DNA of 64,000 bases from Liolophura sinensis. Lineage: Eukaryota > Mollusca > Polyplacophora > Chitonida > Chitonidae. Location of the stretch: positions 20,361,295 through 20,425,294 of the forward strand of contig NC_088298.1 in NCBI RefSeq assembly GCF_032854445.1. The letters run 5' to 3'. Each line of letters opens with the position of its first letter. The stretch's first letter is position 1. The notes under the pieces are model-generated. The model was not told where the DNA came from and did no database searches. It saw only the letters and a program-made list of their open reading frames with translations. Shown piece by piece: positions 1 to 15,400 of this stretch. The position numbers and the translations under genes were made by a program.

Positions 1-474
1 GCTCATAAGACAGCAAATCATTATTGGGGTTGTCTCCCTTGGGGGCTGGTGTCTGTATGAGGTCCTGTCCCAACTGAAGCTGTGCAACCACTGCAGCAGC
101 AGTTGTAAGATCCTCTTGCACTTTGTCCGATCCCAATCGGTCGCCTTTGGCCTCTTCCACTGTTGCCATGGAAACCACACCTGGCACATTCATCGCTGGC
201 TGCAGGGGAACCAGGGGTAAAGAGAGTTCCGTCTCTCTGTCACCACGGCGACCAATTGTCATGTCAACCGGGCCGTCCTCAACCAAGTCGGTGTTGTTGT
301 TATTGTCACCAGCTTCATCATGCTCCTGCACCATGGGCTGACCTTGAGTGACCTTGAGGCTCTCTTCGGTTGTTGGTTCCAAAATCTCCTTGGGTTCAAC
401 AATAACAGTGCACCAGACGCGGTGTCCGAAACTCACGCCATTGTTGTGCATCTTCCAGTGGCTCTGATAACGCC
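1..474 (-). CDS. NBR1: NBR1 exon 13 (end of FW domain and acidic linker, partial)
   Basis: Residues 566-723. GRYQSHWKMHNNGVSFGHRV then WCTVIVEP closes the FW domain at about 592. A Glu/Asp/Asn-rich linker follows. The last readable part, NPNNDLLSYE, resembles the short DLLSFELL segment I recall from vertebrate NBR1 downstream of FW. Open to the window edge; its end is not visible. Confidence 0.94.
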
Positions 475-3400
475 CTAAACAAGGATTACTGATCAATCAG
501 ACTTTGCATAAAAACAAATTCAACAACTTGCTAACAAAGATGACGGAAAAACTTCATCATCCAGGGTCTTACAACTTTTGAACAGTTTTAAGAACTGACT
601 GTATATTACAGCATATGCAAGGTTCTGAAAATTATCATGTCTGGCTGCACAGGATTCTTTTTTTGTGGGTTCTCAAAACTTAAAACTCTCAATGAAGGGC
701 AAAAATTACGAGGTTCTATTGTTCATTTTTCTGTTAGGACACCCATAAAAGTAAATGTTTTACGAGGACTGAATTCAAGGACCATTTATGCTTTTTCCAA
801 CCTTTTCAAGGACCATTCCGTACAAACAATCCTATGCAGTTACAAAGCTTTACATCTTGTTCCAATTTACACATAATGCAGTGAGACACTTAGCCCTAAA
901 AAAGTACTTTTAAGGACTCAAAACAAACACTTTTTCAGGGACATTCAAACTTTTCAACAATAGTCAAGTACCAGTTCTTCAAAGGATTTTGAGGGCCAGT
1001 GAGAACCCTGGCTGTACCAGACAAGTACAACTTTTGGAAGACCTGTGTCTTTGATTTATTTATTTATTTCATTAATGTTTTATGTTGTGCTCAAGAATAT
1101 TTCACTTCTACGACGATGGCCGGCATTATGGTGGGAGGAACCAAAATGAACATACGCAGGTTGCTGGAAGACCTTCCCACGAAGCCAGCATGAGCTGGGC
1201 TTGAACTCACAGCGACTGCATTGGTTGGAGGTTATTGGATCCGTGTGTAGAGTGTTGACCGCCCACTCTGTCCAGTCTTATCTACCTTATACCTTTAACA
1301 CGGAAAAATCTTTCAATACTTTCAACAAACTAAAATTCAACACTCAAATGACTTTCACGGAGACAGGAGGAATAGCATGGAACCAGAGACAACCTTACCT
1401 GTGGATGTTGGTGCAATCAGTTCCACAGTCACCGGGCCCTGCTCTGCGGGTGCCAGAAGGGGTACAGGAACCTCAGTCTGTGCAGCGGTCATACTTCCCC
1501 ACACCATTCGTAACTGAGAACAAAAAACATATAACACAATATATGTATTACTGTACTTACTCCTGAATAAAGGCTAATTTCACAACACTTATCGCCATGA
1601 CATGGCTGCAATGGCTAAAGCGGTGTTTAGCCATAACCATAGTCATATTTCTTGTCACTTTTTTTGTACCATAAATGACTTTCACTAGATTAGGCCGCGT
1701 AAGTTTAAATTGTTGTTTTATAGGTGGAATAAATCTTTCTCCGATGTTGGGGAAGCATATAAAAATAAAAATAAAACTTAAAAATCAACTTAAAACACTC
1801 AGTTTGTGGAAAATGTGGACTATCCCAGTAACTGTTGCAGTTGCAGACATATTCACATGATTGGAAAGCTTAAAAGAAAACCTAATAATAAAATTCATAA
1901 AAAATATCAAGATTGGACAACATAAAAGGGTGGAATTTCAGCTTAAATTTTATTCAATTTTGGATCTTTTTTTTAAGTGACAACTTGCCTGTAAAAAATA
2001 AAATTGGTGTCGGTGACGCAATTTTCAAGAGAAGTTGTGAGAAATCGATTTAGGTTGAGGGAAAAGGTTGAAAAAAAAACTGCTTAAACATCAACCACGG
2101 AAAATGAGCAAATTTATCAATAAAAATGCCGACTTACTTTTGTAGTTTCAGTCCAGCGAGTGGTCCCGGTGTTTCGAAGGATCCAGGTTTTGAACATTTT
2201 CGTCCCGGGTTGCACACGGGTTCCGTCAGGAATCGTAACGTCCTCAATGAAAGAAGCACCAAATCTCCTGGAATCATAAACAGATTAATGCAAATTGAGA
2301 TCTCTCATGAAACTAACCAACAGTGTTGGCAAACATTTTTATAATTACTTGAACCAGTAGATGAATGATGCAGTGAACCTAAGATTTTCTATTACATCTT
2401 CAAAGTGAAACTAAAACTCACCTGTAGGGGACACATGAATGCAAACCTTCAGCTCAATACACCAAGTGCAGGAGTCATTAATTTGGTAATTTACAGTAAT
2501 TAATATGCACACAGAGTATCAGTGATTAAACATCCCATTTGTGTCAATGTACTTTATATGCAAGCAAAACCTCAGGTGAATGCATGTAGTAGTCTTTGAG
2601 ATACAATTCTAATTTACTTCAACATTGATTCTTATGAACAATACACTAAGTCGCGAAGTATGTCATTTATGGTATTTAATATGCACCGTAAAACAACGAT
2701 GAAAAATCTCCCCTGAGCTTTTGTGCTCTACATGTGTGCATACCATGACCTCACTACATGCAGTAGTGATTTTTTTTAGGTACCATCCCAATTTGTCAGC
2801 CTTACCCTCTGTGCAGAAGCTGTGGGATATCCAGCTTCTCTCTCTTCACTGGCAGTGAACGCTCGTGTTCCAATCGACGCTTCAGCTTTTCTTCTTTGCG
2901 CTTGAATTTCTCCAGGCGCTTCTCTTCCTTTCGCTTGATCTTTTCTTGCATCCTTGCCACCTTTTCTTTGAACCTTTTAAAAACAACAAATAGATTAGAA
3001 ATTTTTGTACCTTGTTCAGGTAACACCACACTGAAGAATATTTCGCACACATGTGCAGGAGAACAGCGTCATTGGTGGAGGAGACCAGAGTGCCAGTCAA
3101 ATACCAGTCCCCTAAAACTTCCTTAAAAATTCCCACATGTGCCGCAGCATCATAGATTTCCAACACATCATATTAAATCCACTGCCACATTAAAGGTATA
3201 GGTAAGTGTATCACCCCACAAACTTCATGCAAAAACCATCTGGAGTCTGGATAATAACCTAAGCTGGTACTGAACCCACATCACTTATGTCTTTAGTGAT
3301 GTAATATTACTTCCACGCAGATCCAGAGAACAAGCCAGTAGCAGAGTCTCTATAACCTGTACAAACTGGAAATGAACCCACTCCCAATGTATCATGAGTG

Positions 3401-6400
3401 ATTATATTTACAAATTAACCACACTCGTTTGTTTTGTGGATGTAATATTATTTTTACCCAGACCCTGAGAACAAGGCTGTAGACTCCGAGGCTGGAGTTT
3501 CTATAACTTGTCCAAAGCTGGAATTGAACCCACTATGAGTCATAAGTGATTTTACTTACACACTAACTATACCAGTTAGTTTTGTAGATGTAATATTATT
3601 TCCACCCAGACTCCAAGAACAAGGCTGTAGGACAGTCTCAATAACCTGTCCAAACCTGGAATTGAACCCACATCCCATGTGTCACAAGTAATTTTACTTA
3701 CACACTAATCACACCAGTTAGTTTTGTAGATGTAATATTATTTCCACCCAGACTCCAAGAACAAGGCTGTAGGAGAGTCTCAATAACCTGTCCAAATGCC
3801 GACTATAACCAGGTTTTGAGTTTAATTCCACTTTCAACAATCGGTAACTTTGTGAACGTGAAAGTATATATGATATATCGGTATATATATATGAAAGAGA
3901 GAGAAAGTTTAACTTCATTTCAAGTTCATTTTTGATCATGATTTTACTGTTGATACATATACACACTTTTACAAGTATAGTATCCTGATCAGAGATATAA
4001 ATTCTATAATAAAATAGTTATAAACCAAGGTGCATGTTCAGATGCTGGTTGTTATAAAAAAAAAGGGAAAGGAGCTAACGAACATTTGTATCAAAAGTAA
4101 TCATAGGCGAGATTAGGCTCATCCTGCTCAGTGGTATACAATCAAATAAACCATGCATATTCAGTTGTCGGTTGTTATAAATATTAGAAGAAAAAAGGAA
4201 GTAACAAGTATTGCATAAAAAAGTAACATATAGGACCTATATAGGCCTACAAACAACAAAAACAAGGCTTATCCCCATCAGAGGTATATACTGTAAAGTA
4301 TTTTTACTTTTGCTGATTTACTTTAAAAATGGGTTTTTCAGGAATTAATTTTTTGTGTAATTAATGAAGAAAATACTGAAAAAAGAATATTAAATTTGTT
4401 TTATTTTCCAATTTATAATGTGGCTGAAATTACTCAAGCCCGTCAAACAGTATTATCAAGGATGGCTATCATCCTCTTTTGTGATCTGGATCAGAGATTA
4501 AAACAATCGGGGATGGATTGGGGATTATCACTATGCAAGAAAACAACACTCGCACCTACTGTGAGCAGTATTAAGAGGTATCACTTGTTTTCACACAGGC
4601 CTTTGACTGTCAAGTGAGTACTTTTAATCAACTGGCACAGTGACATGTCACGTTTTAAGCAGTTGAGCGTAAAATACAAATTCGCCATTATCACAGCCCG
4701 TCATTCATGCTTGATTTAACGTAGTGAAGAAGTACGATTAGTTTTGGATTGTTTTCGATTTAAGTCATCCTCTGTAGCCGGTCAGAAACCGCTATTAACC
4801 ATTATATACAGCTGTCAAAAGGCCACTATGTTGTTACATGCAATTCACAATTTGTTAGAAGAACCACTCACTGGCCCATGGGAGACACACAAGTCAATGG
4901 GATAGAGTGCACCAAAGCGACATTCTTTAGAAGCCAGCACGTGTTGTATCTACTTTTCTTTCACTTTCCCGGCATACCAAAGATTGATCAAACTAAACAC
5001 GAACAAACTCTCCCATTTTTTATACCCACTAAGCCGTATCACCATAGTTTGTTTACACTTAAAGCTTGATTAGACTTAATTAGAGCCAATACACGCATGA
5101 CCATTTCAGCTCGTCATGGATGCAGCCGTTGGCGATCAAAGTCGACCGTTCATCTCTTCAGTTCATCAATTCAGTTTTTCACTAAAAATTTGAGTAATTG
5201 TACCATAAAAACACAGAACTGAGTTTTCTTAACCCCAATATTCAGTTTTAAACCTAATTTTACCACCGAACACTGGGGTCTAATATTGATGTATATGAAT
5301 CCCTGGGATGTAATATTATTTCCACCCAGACCCTTAGAACAGGGCTGTAGGGGAATTGCTATAAACTGTCCAAAGCTGGAATGAAGCCCACACCTCATGT
5401 GTCTGGAGTGATTTTATTTACAGACAAGCTTTTACACATGATATGTAAACTACAAGACAAAGAAAATTGATCCTACATCATTGTCTTCTCTACCATCCTC
5501 TTCCTTCTTGGCCGTTAATCAGTTTCATCAGTGTCAATACTTAACACTAAACAATCCCTGCCTCACCACTCCTCAGCATCTCCCTCCCCCCCCCCCTCAG
5601 GCACCCAGGCCTCCCCACAGGGCTGGTACACCACATCCCTCCCTACCCCAGCCCATGACCCAGTACTACAGCTATGTTCCTCTGGCACCTTTCACAGCAT
5701 GGGTGTGCCTGTGCCTGTGCCCCAGTCAGCATCTCCTCCCCACCAGGCACCCAGCCCTCCCCACAAAGCTTGTGCACCACATCCTTCCCTACCCCAGCCT
5801 ATGACCAAGTACTACAGCTATGTTCCTCACCTCTCCCAGCGTGGGTGTGCCTGTGCCTCAGTCAGCATCTCCTCCCCCTCAGGCACCCAGGTCTCCTCAC
5901 AGGGCTGGTACACCAGACATCTGAGAAGGGGCACTTGCTCTCCTTCCACCTTCCCCACCCCAGCCCAGGGGCGCCTCAGCTTGATGAAAACGTGCTCAGG
6001 GGTGTGGATGCCGTCTTGAGTCTCACAGGCCTCACACAGGTCATAGTCCGCACAATTACTGTAACCCAGTTGAATAACACATAACAAAATAATCCTTCAC
6101 ATTGCTTGTATCGAAGTCACAAGCTGCATTGTGGACTTCAAACAAGCCATTCAGCTGTGTTGCTGCAAATAGATATTGCTCTTTTGGTTTAATTTGTTTT
6201 ACGAATATTTCACTCAGAGTCCATTTTCAGTTATTATTTGAGCTACATGTAGGTCCAGGTTTTGGTAGAAAAAGAATGACAGCCACCAGCAAAAGTTTGA
6301 AAGGGGACCATATCAAATATTAAAAGCTTATGTGCATCTTGAGAATAGAGTTAGTTTGTTCTGCTGTGACAACAATGCTCATATCACTAAGACAATTGAC

Positions 6401-9400
6401 CGGCCTGGATAGCACAGTTGGTAGAGCGTCCGCTTCGGGACTGGTAGATCCAGGATCAATCCTTGATCGAGTCACACCTAAGACTTTAAAAGAGGAAGTT
6501 GTAACTTCCTCGCTTGGCGTTCAGCATGAAGGGGATAGTGCAACGACTGGTTGACCTGTATCAGTGTAATGGCTCGGGCGGGGCAGCTTACTTGCCTTCG
6601 GTAAGTCGTCTCAGTGAAGCAGCACTAGATAAAAGAGCGGTGGAAATCCGTCCTGCTACAAGGAGGCACATTACACGTACATGCACCCTAAGGATTCCTT
6701 CATCGTCATATGACTGAAAAATTGTTGAGTACGACGTTAAACCCCAAGCACTCACTCACTCACTAAGACAATTTGACCTTCTGTGCTAAACAGATGCACC
6801 TTTTGCCAGATAAATTCCCTACATAGCAAAGGTCAACTGTGAGTGTTACAGTCACCATACAATGTATATTTCTGTATCCAATCACTGAGTAACTATGCAA
6901 CTAATAATATCTTACACCAACAATGGTGACATTTAAGAGGAAAACCCACCCGCACTTGTATCTGACACCAACGATTGTCTGGTTGCAGTTATCACAGATG
7001 ATTCCATCGTGGACATAGGAAGCTGAAAAGCAAAGAATGGTCACTAGTGAGACATATACGACATCACCCTAGACGGACTTAAAGAGAGGCAGATTTAAAA
7101 TGAGTGATTATTTGTTTGAGTTGTCTGCATTTTCGCTGTACTCACATTTATGATGATGGTCGATGTTACAGAATTGGAGAGCGGCAGATTTAGAATGGGT
7201 AATTATTCATCTGTTTGAATTGTCTGCATTTTCACTGTACTCACACGTGTGATGTTGGTTGATCTTTACAGACAGAGAAAATTCAGATTCCATATAAGTA
7301 TGCATGTCATATTACACTGTCTTTGTAACTCATCAGCTACAGACCCTGACACAGAGCGTTTTTGATTTTGTCTGGGCGTGGGGGTCAGAAGTTCGGGATA
7401 CTAAATGAAAAATTTTCACACTTTTCAGTTATTTGCATATATAAAAAAGATGAGACTGATTTCACAAAGCTGCGTATGACATTTATTTAACGACATTTGT
7501 CGTTTGAATAACTTATTTGAAGTCTGTGCTGTTATTATTTAGTACTGAAGATCTTGTTTAATGTTTATTAAGGCCAAATCCCCTTAAAACTTTTTATCGC
7601 TGAAATAAATTTGCAGGCTGATTTGCTACGTTTATTTATGGGGCTGTGAATATTGTCAACACTGCTCCCGGTATAATGCACTCACTGATGCAGTGTAGCT
7701 GACAGTTGGAGAAGCTGTAAACAGCTTGGAAGTTTGACAAGAACATGCTTTGAGAGTATCCGAAAGTTTGTAAACAACTGTGGCTTGATACTTTCTTCAT
7801 TTTAATGCATGGATAAAAATAAAGGTGTTGTCTGGACTTCTTCAAGCTTGTATCCACTGGACTACTTTCATCTTGCCAAGCATGTGCACCGCATTCCCGT
7901 GGTGATGTTTGTACTGCCATCCATTGAGGCGAGAAAACAACCACCCAGCCCACCACTGCGGCACCGTTTTAAGTTTTGATCATTTGAAGTAAAAGTGGCA
8001 AATTTCATGAACTGCCACACAGCTGTGGCTTGACGCCTGCTGGTCGAAAGGGTTAACAAATTTACAGTATATAACTTATCCCACTTTATACCTCCTCTAA
8101 TTTCAACATCCACCAAAAGGACAATGGTTGACACTTACGATGCCCTGACAGTGGCATTTCCTGTTTTGCTTCGCCAGCAGGTACGGAGGAAGCACATTTC
8201 GATCCCTGCAGACTTTGTATCACAGCTCCATCCAAACCCTTCAAGACCTGTTTCACAGTCTTTCTCGTCACATCACGCACTATCTCTGTCCTCAAATCTT
8301 CCTTCAACTGTGAATATGTGAATGAATAAATCAACTAAATAGGGTATCCAAGTTAATACCTCAAACTTTTCGGACATGAAAGAGCAAACTTTCAGTGCAA
8401 TTTATGCGCAGTTTTAATTTGATTTTGGAGACAAAACTACACTGCTTGGATTGGTCAGTTTCGGGACTTCATAAAAAGTACATCTTTATCAGTCAACACA
8501 GAATAGTGCCAACAGAATATGCTTAAACAAACAACTTTCAAACACGTGAAAAGGTACAGTCACGTAAGCAAATTCCACGATAATCTCAGCGATTAAAACC
8601 AGTAATTTTCTGTCAACTGATTATGCATGTAAATGTTGGAAAAATTGCAAATAACATCTGCATTAATTGCAAAAAGACCAATTATAAAAGATTTAAAAAA
8701 TGCACGGATCCATGTGAAAAAAAAAAAAAAAAGACAATTCTGAAGTAGTCTATAAAGCCATACATAAAATTCAAGCATTTAGCTGTATGTATTTCAGTCA
8801 ACATGGTCAAAAAGAACCTGAAAATGTGGTTTCTGATTTAGTTTTCAGTGGCATTGCACTTCTGCAGTCAATTCTTTCACTTTGATGGAAATATTTCTCT
8901 AATTGAGCAAAACAGGCTGAATACAAAACAAGAAAAGGCTTACTTTACTTAGGAATTCCATCAACATGTTATAGGAGACCGGCCCATCATGTGCATAGGA
9001 CTCCCCTGAATCTTGGTCTCGAGGAAGATGACGCTGATTTCGTTTGCCGTCGTCTGGTTGGCTGTGACAGCGACGGTATTCTCCCATCTCCTGGGCACAG
9101 CGTGTATAACAGCTTTCCGCTCGTCGCACTTTGGACCTCGCACCGCGACGCTGAGAACCGATATGGAAATCAACCCGTATTACAACACTGACAAACTCAA
9201 GGTTTTATTGACTGGTGTACAATACTGATCCTAAAGTAAAAACTAAAGTAAGCTTCATCATACAGCTAGCGCAGCGTAATGGCCCAGAAGCCTCTCAACA
9301 ATGCAATTGCTGTGAGTTCAAGTCCAGCTCATGCTGGCTTCCTCTACGGCCGTAAGTCGGAACCTGCGTATGGTCGTGGGTTTCCACCCGGCCCTGCCCG

Positions 9401-12400
9401 GTTTCCTCCCACCATAATGCTGGCCGCCGTCGTACAAGTGAAATATTCTTGAGTACGGCGTAAAAAACCAATCAAATAAATAAATAAATAAATTCATCAT
9501 ACAGACAACTAAAAACTATGCACAATAATACTTTCATTCTTTCAGATTTTTTTAAGAGTGCTGAAGGCATTCAGTTATCTGAATACTATATTGGGCTATA
9601 CGAGCCATGGTGTCTTTGACATCACATCACCTGTTTTTTCCTCATGTTCATCAGAAGAAAGCAATTTTGGGGAACATTATCTCTGTAATCTTTTACTCAT
9701 GGGTACTAGTTATTCCAACACTCAGTGTCGTGATTAGAGTTGGAAGAACTTCCTGTGACGTCCTAAACTCTCATGGTATTGTCCCTAAAGTCCATCTCAG
9801 AATTCCAACATTCCACAAAACTTCATCACACGAACAAAAGACCTCTCACCATAAGTAAAAATAAGAAAATTAGTTATGGACAAAATTTTTGGTATATCAT
9901 GAAAATCTCCACCACAGCAGATGGTTTCATGGGTGGACTAAACCAATGGCAAATTTTCACCATGACCACTTCCCCCACCCCACCCCACCCATTTCCGGCT
10001 AAACCTATGCTCTGGGGTTAGCCATACCTTAACTTCCCTACTAAATGTCCGGCTGTACACGCGTTCTCCTGTTTCCTGGGTATCATCAGGACTTATTCTT
10101 TCAGGATTCTCCACACTGCAGAGAAATAAAGCATTACAATACTGTAGACAAATAAAGCATTACAATACTATAGGTAACTAAAACATCATAATACTGTAGG
10201 TAACTAAACCATCATAATACTGTAGGTAACTAAAGCATCACAATACTGTGGACAAATAAAGTATTACAATACTGTAGGTAACTAAAGCATCATAATACTG
10301 TAGGTAACTAAACCATCATAATACTGTAGGTAACTAAAGCATCACAATACTGTGGACAAATAAAGTATTACAATACTGTAGGTAACTAAAGCATCATAAT
10401 ACTGTAGGTAACTAAAGCATCACAATACTGTAGACAAATAAAGCATCACAATACTGTAGACACATACAGCAATACAATACTGTAGGTAGCTAAAGCATCA
10501 CAATACTGTAGACAAATAAAATATTACAGTACTGTAGACAAATAAAGCATTACAATACTGTAGACAAATAAAGCATCACAATACTGTAGACAAATAAAGC
10601 ATCACAATACTGTAGGTAACTAAAGCATCATAATACTGTGGACAAATAAAGTATTACAATACTGTAGGTAACTAAAGCATCACAATACTGTGGACAAATA
10701 AAGTAGTACAATACTGTACACAAAAAAAGCATCACAATACTGTAGAAAAATAAAGCAATACAATACTGTAGGTAGCTAAAGCATCACAATACTGCAGACA
10801 AATAAAATATTACAGTACTGTAGACAAATAAAGTTATGCTTATTTTTTTTTCGTCAACTTTCAATGGAATGAAACAGCTATCCAGAAGTGTGGTACCTTG
10901 TTTCTTTAGGCTCTTCATCTTCCTTGTGACCTTCTGTACAATCCATTTGGGCGCCTTCAACACTGGGTTCATCTGCCTGCTCTTTTGTCTGTACGGTTTG
11001 CGCAGTCTCTGGGGTTTCAGAACTGTTGTCTTCAACAACCCGATCGATCATTGCCACTGCCACCTCAGGGTCAAGGTCAACCGGCCCTGCAACGCCCCTA
11101 GAGTCGATATCTGTGGCTGGTTTTGAAGACACTACCTTTTGATTTCTCTGCGGTGCATCTGACACACTAAGTTCTAGAACATCATCTGAGCATTTAGCAT
11201 GCTGCAAAGAAAAAAAAAAAAAATGAAAGAGTCTGCCTGAAATTAATAACCTGTTCCAAATAATTCACAAGTCTATGCTATAATTCTTCAACCTTTTCAA
11301 GTTTGCAAGGTTTTTATTCAAGCAAATTCTGAGGGCATTATTCAACTTAGACTGATAAAATCAAACTTTTTGTAGAGCCCTGTGAATGGCCAAACCAACC
11401 AACGTAGTTTTGTCTCCAAAAACATAAATTGAAAACATAAATTGCACTGAATGTTGCTCATTCACATGCGAAAAGATTGAGGAATTTGCGTAAATGTTTC
11501 CCATACAATGAAAACTGCAAGTTTTAGTACTAAACAGGCATAAAATATACAACACTAATTAAATAATTCACCCTTTTACGCTCTTATGTAATTTCATGCA
11601 TATGTTTGCATAATTAAAATTTTGTCCCTGAGTAAGGCCAAGTACAATTAATATTTATAAGTATATTTTACACATTCATTATCCAACATTTTTTATGCCT
11701 TATTAAAGCATATTTCATTTACATGTAGACCCAATTGTCTCCCTTTGCACGCTCTCAAATTGTAAGCAGAGGAGATTTAAATGGGATAGATTTACTCCAC
11801 CTACTGACAGAGCTGCACCCACTAGAACATCCTCCAACTTTACAAGTACGCCACATTTTTCAGGGAAGCTAAGTGTTATGGTTCAGCAATCATCCACTCA
11901 CCCTGAAAGCTTCAAACAGCTCCTGATCACTGCTGATTAATATCTGGAATGATGAACAGGTTACAGAAACAGACAATTATTGCGCCCATTCTTACGTGTA
12001 TATGAAAGTAATCTTGGGAGGGCAGGGGCAAAAATTCTAAACAAAAAAGATGCTATGGTGTCAGTTGGAACCTCGTGTGGTTTACCATTCTTCAAGCTGC
12101 AAATCTTAAATTCTTTAATTTTCATCAAAAATTACATACCTACAGTCCTTCATTCTTATTTTTAAAAGTAAGGTATTATTTCTCAGAAAGCTCAAAACTC
12201 CAGATTTTTATATCTTTGAAGCTACAAAGGGGAAAACATCTGAACTTTCAAGATGTGTATTGTATTTCTGAATATTGGTAAACTAAAATTTTATGTTCTG
12301 ATGAAAATTTTTAACATAAGTTGTTGATATTCACACATTCATTTCTTTTTCTTATTGGAAAGTTGAAGTATTAAACTCTCAATCTGCATCCCGGATAAAA

Positions 12401-15400
12401 CATAACTGAAATCAGATATTCCAGCCACAATGTCTGAAACATTAAAACAACTATCAATCCTTTGAACGAAATCCTATTTCCAATCTTCACAAAATAGCTG
12501 TGCTTTGATTTAGCCAAGCACTGAGGTATTTCAAACTAGTAACCCAGTAAAGGCCTATAAACCTTTGTATAATTAAAGGAACAATATACAACGGGTTGTC
12601 ACTATAGATATATTCCCCACTGCTTCATGGGCACGTTTTGGGATTAATATAACATACTTACATAATCTAAGTCCTCATCCAAGTATTTCACCGTGATATC
12701 AGCACAATCGAAGTTCAATTTCAGCTGGAAAATAGAATTGAAAAATGAATAAAACTACAGTACTCATAAGTTATGGCAAAAACAGCCAACACTGGAACAG
12801 TTCAATTGTCTTATCGGTTCATAGCCAATAAGTCCTCTGAATCGAAGAGCGTTCAATATGAAAATTCTCTGCATAACAACAGCTAAGATTTTTCAAAATG
12901 AACTCCAAAAAAAAAAAATAAATAAATAAATAAAAAACAGAGAAAGCCTTCTTAATGATACTGTCTTAAAAATACCAGTATCAAAGGCGTATCATCTGAT
13001 AAAACTTTCAACTATCAGAATGTTTTATGTTGCCATTTTGTATACTGTTTCCACTTTAATTAAGCTGCTTGTACATTTGGATTTGTTTTGGTCATGAAAA
13101 GCAACATTTGCAACTACCTGAGCAAACAATTGCCATCATAGAGCTCTGTACAACTTACGAAATCACAATTACAGGGATACAGAATCCATGCTGATTGGCT
13201 AACACTGGAGATAGGGTTTCCTGGGTTAAATCATGCAGCCTTGGCCATGCTTCAATAATTAAATGCACCATACCTAAAATTCAGCTTAGGCAAAGTACAG
13301 CCAGGACTTGTCTATCTCTCACACCAACCAATCAGCAATGATTCTGTATCCCTTTAAGCTAGACCGTTAGACTACATAACAAACCTCACATTTATGAACT
13401 CAATGAGATCTTATTATTAAGTAAAAGGGTTCAACTTATACATAGATTTAGCCAGAAATTGAAATCATGATTTCTCATTTCCGATTTTTTTTCAACCTCA
13501 CCATTGCCAATTTTGTCAAAATAGGACATCTTAAAGACACTGAGACACCCCCTTGGCTAAACCTACATCAACTTGTCAATGATTAGGTATTTCATTTACT
13601 TTACTACAACTGACTGTGTCATATAAAGCTAAATTCAGGCAAATAATTCATCTTTATCTGATTATATTGTCAGATTAAAAAAAAAGTTACCTGATCAGAT
13701 GATTAAAACATATCTCCTCAGTTCATATCTATTAACTTTACCCCTGAATGGCTACATACATGTATATATGATGGCACTGATGCTTCCAGACTTGACATAC
13801 AGGAAATCAACGGTGACAAGTATATATATCCATAATCTACAAACTCTCCTGCATACTAACTTCCATCTTTTTTACCTTATGTTACGCATGGTTAAACAAA
13901 CTATATAGCAGCACATAAACATGTTACCAAACATAACAGTGCTGGCTTATGCTTGCTTTTGGGATATCTATACAACCACAAATTTATGTTTCACCCTAGG
14001 GACTACCATACTCTAACCAGGCTGTTCTTCAGAAACCAGGACCCAGACCTCCAAAGCCCCCTGAAAAGGGATAGCTGTGTCTGTGTGCCACCAGCTGTTC
14101 CTTTGCTACTACTATCAAAAGTGAGAAAAACTAAGTTAAATTTGGATTTTGTCACGTTCATGTCTTAGTCTCTTTTGGGATATCTATACAACCGCAAATT
14201 TATGTTTCATCCCTAGAGACTACCATACTCTACCAGGCTGTTCTTCAGGAACCAACACCCAGACATCCAACTTACATAAACCATTTTTGAAAAGTCATTT
14301 TTCCCACCACACACTCAGGGTAGCCGGCCCTTGTGAAAAGAACAAACTGCCAATCAACTTAAAATATATTAATTTCATTTCACTCTTCTTCTACCCTTCT
14401 TGACTGACAGATTACAAATCCTGTGACCTGACCTCTCACACCTATCATGCTTTACATAGAACATACATGTATATGACCTGTTACATTTATTTACGTGTTA
14501 TTACTATTTTTTTTGGTTTCTTGTGGATCTATTTTCTTTCTATCTTTTATTTGTGCTATCTTAACTCAAATCTCTTGTGGTACATGTACATGTACATGCG
14601 TGTGGCTACTTCCACGGAACAACTTTCCATAGCTATTGGGATTGAACAAGTCCATAGAACTTTATTTCTGCCCTCCAACTCTGAAAGACATTTGCTTACT
14701 CATAAACTGAACTATTCAGTGAATAAAATATGCTACTATTTTAATAGGAAACCAAACCAAGGATCTCGGCTGTTATCTGTTAATGTGGGGTTAGGTGTAA
14801 ATTGGATAAGGGTCGCCAGAGGTTCCCGCATATCAGTATATATAAGCCACCCTTAGTCTTGGGCTATAGGAAACCTTGATGAAACTTAATTGAGTTTGTT
14901 GAGGATTACTATCAAGCAAAATGCAGGTTTATATTCTAACATGATCAGATTTTGTTTAACATGTCCATATGCAAACACATGATACATTAGTATACATATA
15001 CAGATATGGTATTAGAATACATATACAGAGATACGAGTTCTCTGGAGTTCTGCGTGGGGGGGTGCTCACGCATACACCGGAATTTGGGGTTAGAAAACGC
15101 TCCATTTGCAGAACGCTCATGTGTTAAGCGTTGGTTGAATGGTCGGCAGTGTACTGCCAGGGTTCTGGAATCAGGACCTAATTAGCACTTGTTTCTTGGA
15201 AGGGAAATGCAATTCTGAATATTTTAGGGTAAGTCTTTTTTCGCTTCCAACCTGCGATTTTTTGTGTACGTGTGCATGCTTGGTATCAAAATGATGGAAA
15301 TTGTCTCAGCTTTGGGCAGGTATGAGTTTCAATGATGACAGTGAGAGGAAACAAGGAGACAGGTGGTGATAAGGCTGTGAGTGACATCCTCTTGGCGCTG

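Noticed and set aside
5481-6084. Plus-strand Pro-rich frames of 107-162 residues
   Set aside because: Antisense of NBR1 exon 9 and its tandem copies; the minus strand explains the sequence.
10118-10835. CRISPR-like array of short direct repeats
   Set aside because: No spacers, units contiguous, eukaryotic intron. The same goes for the other arrays.
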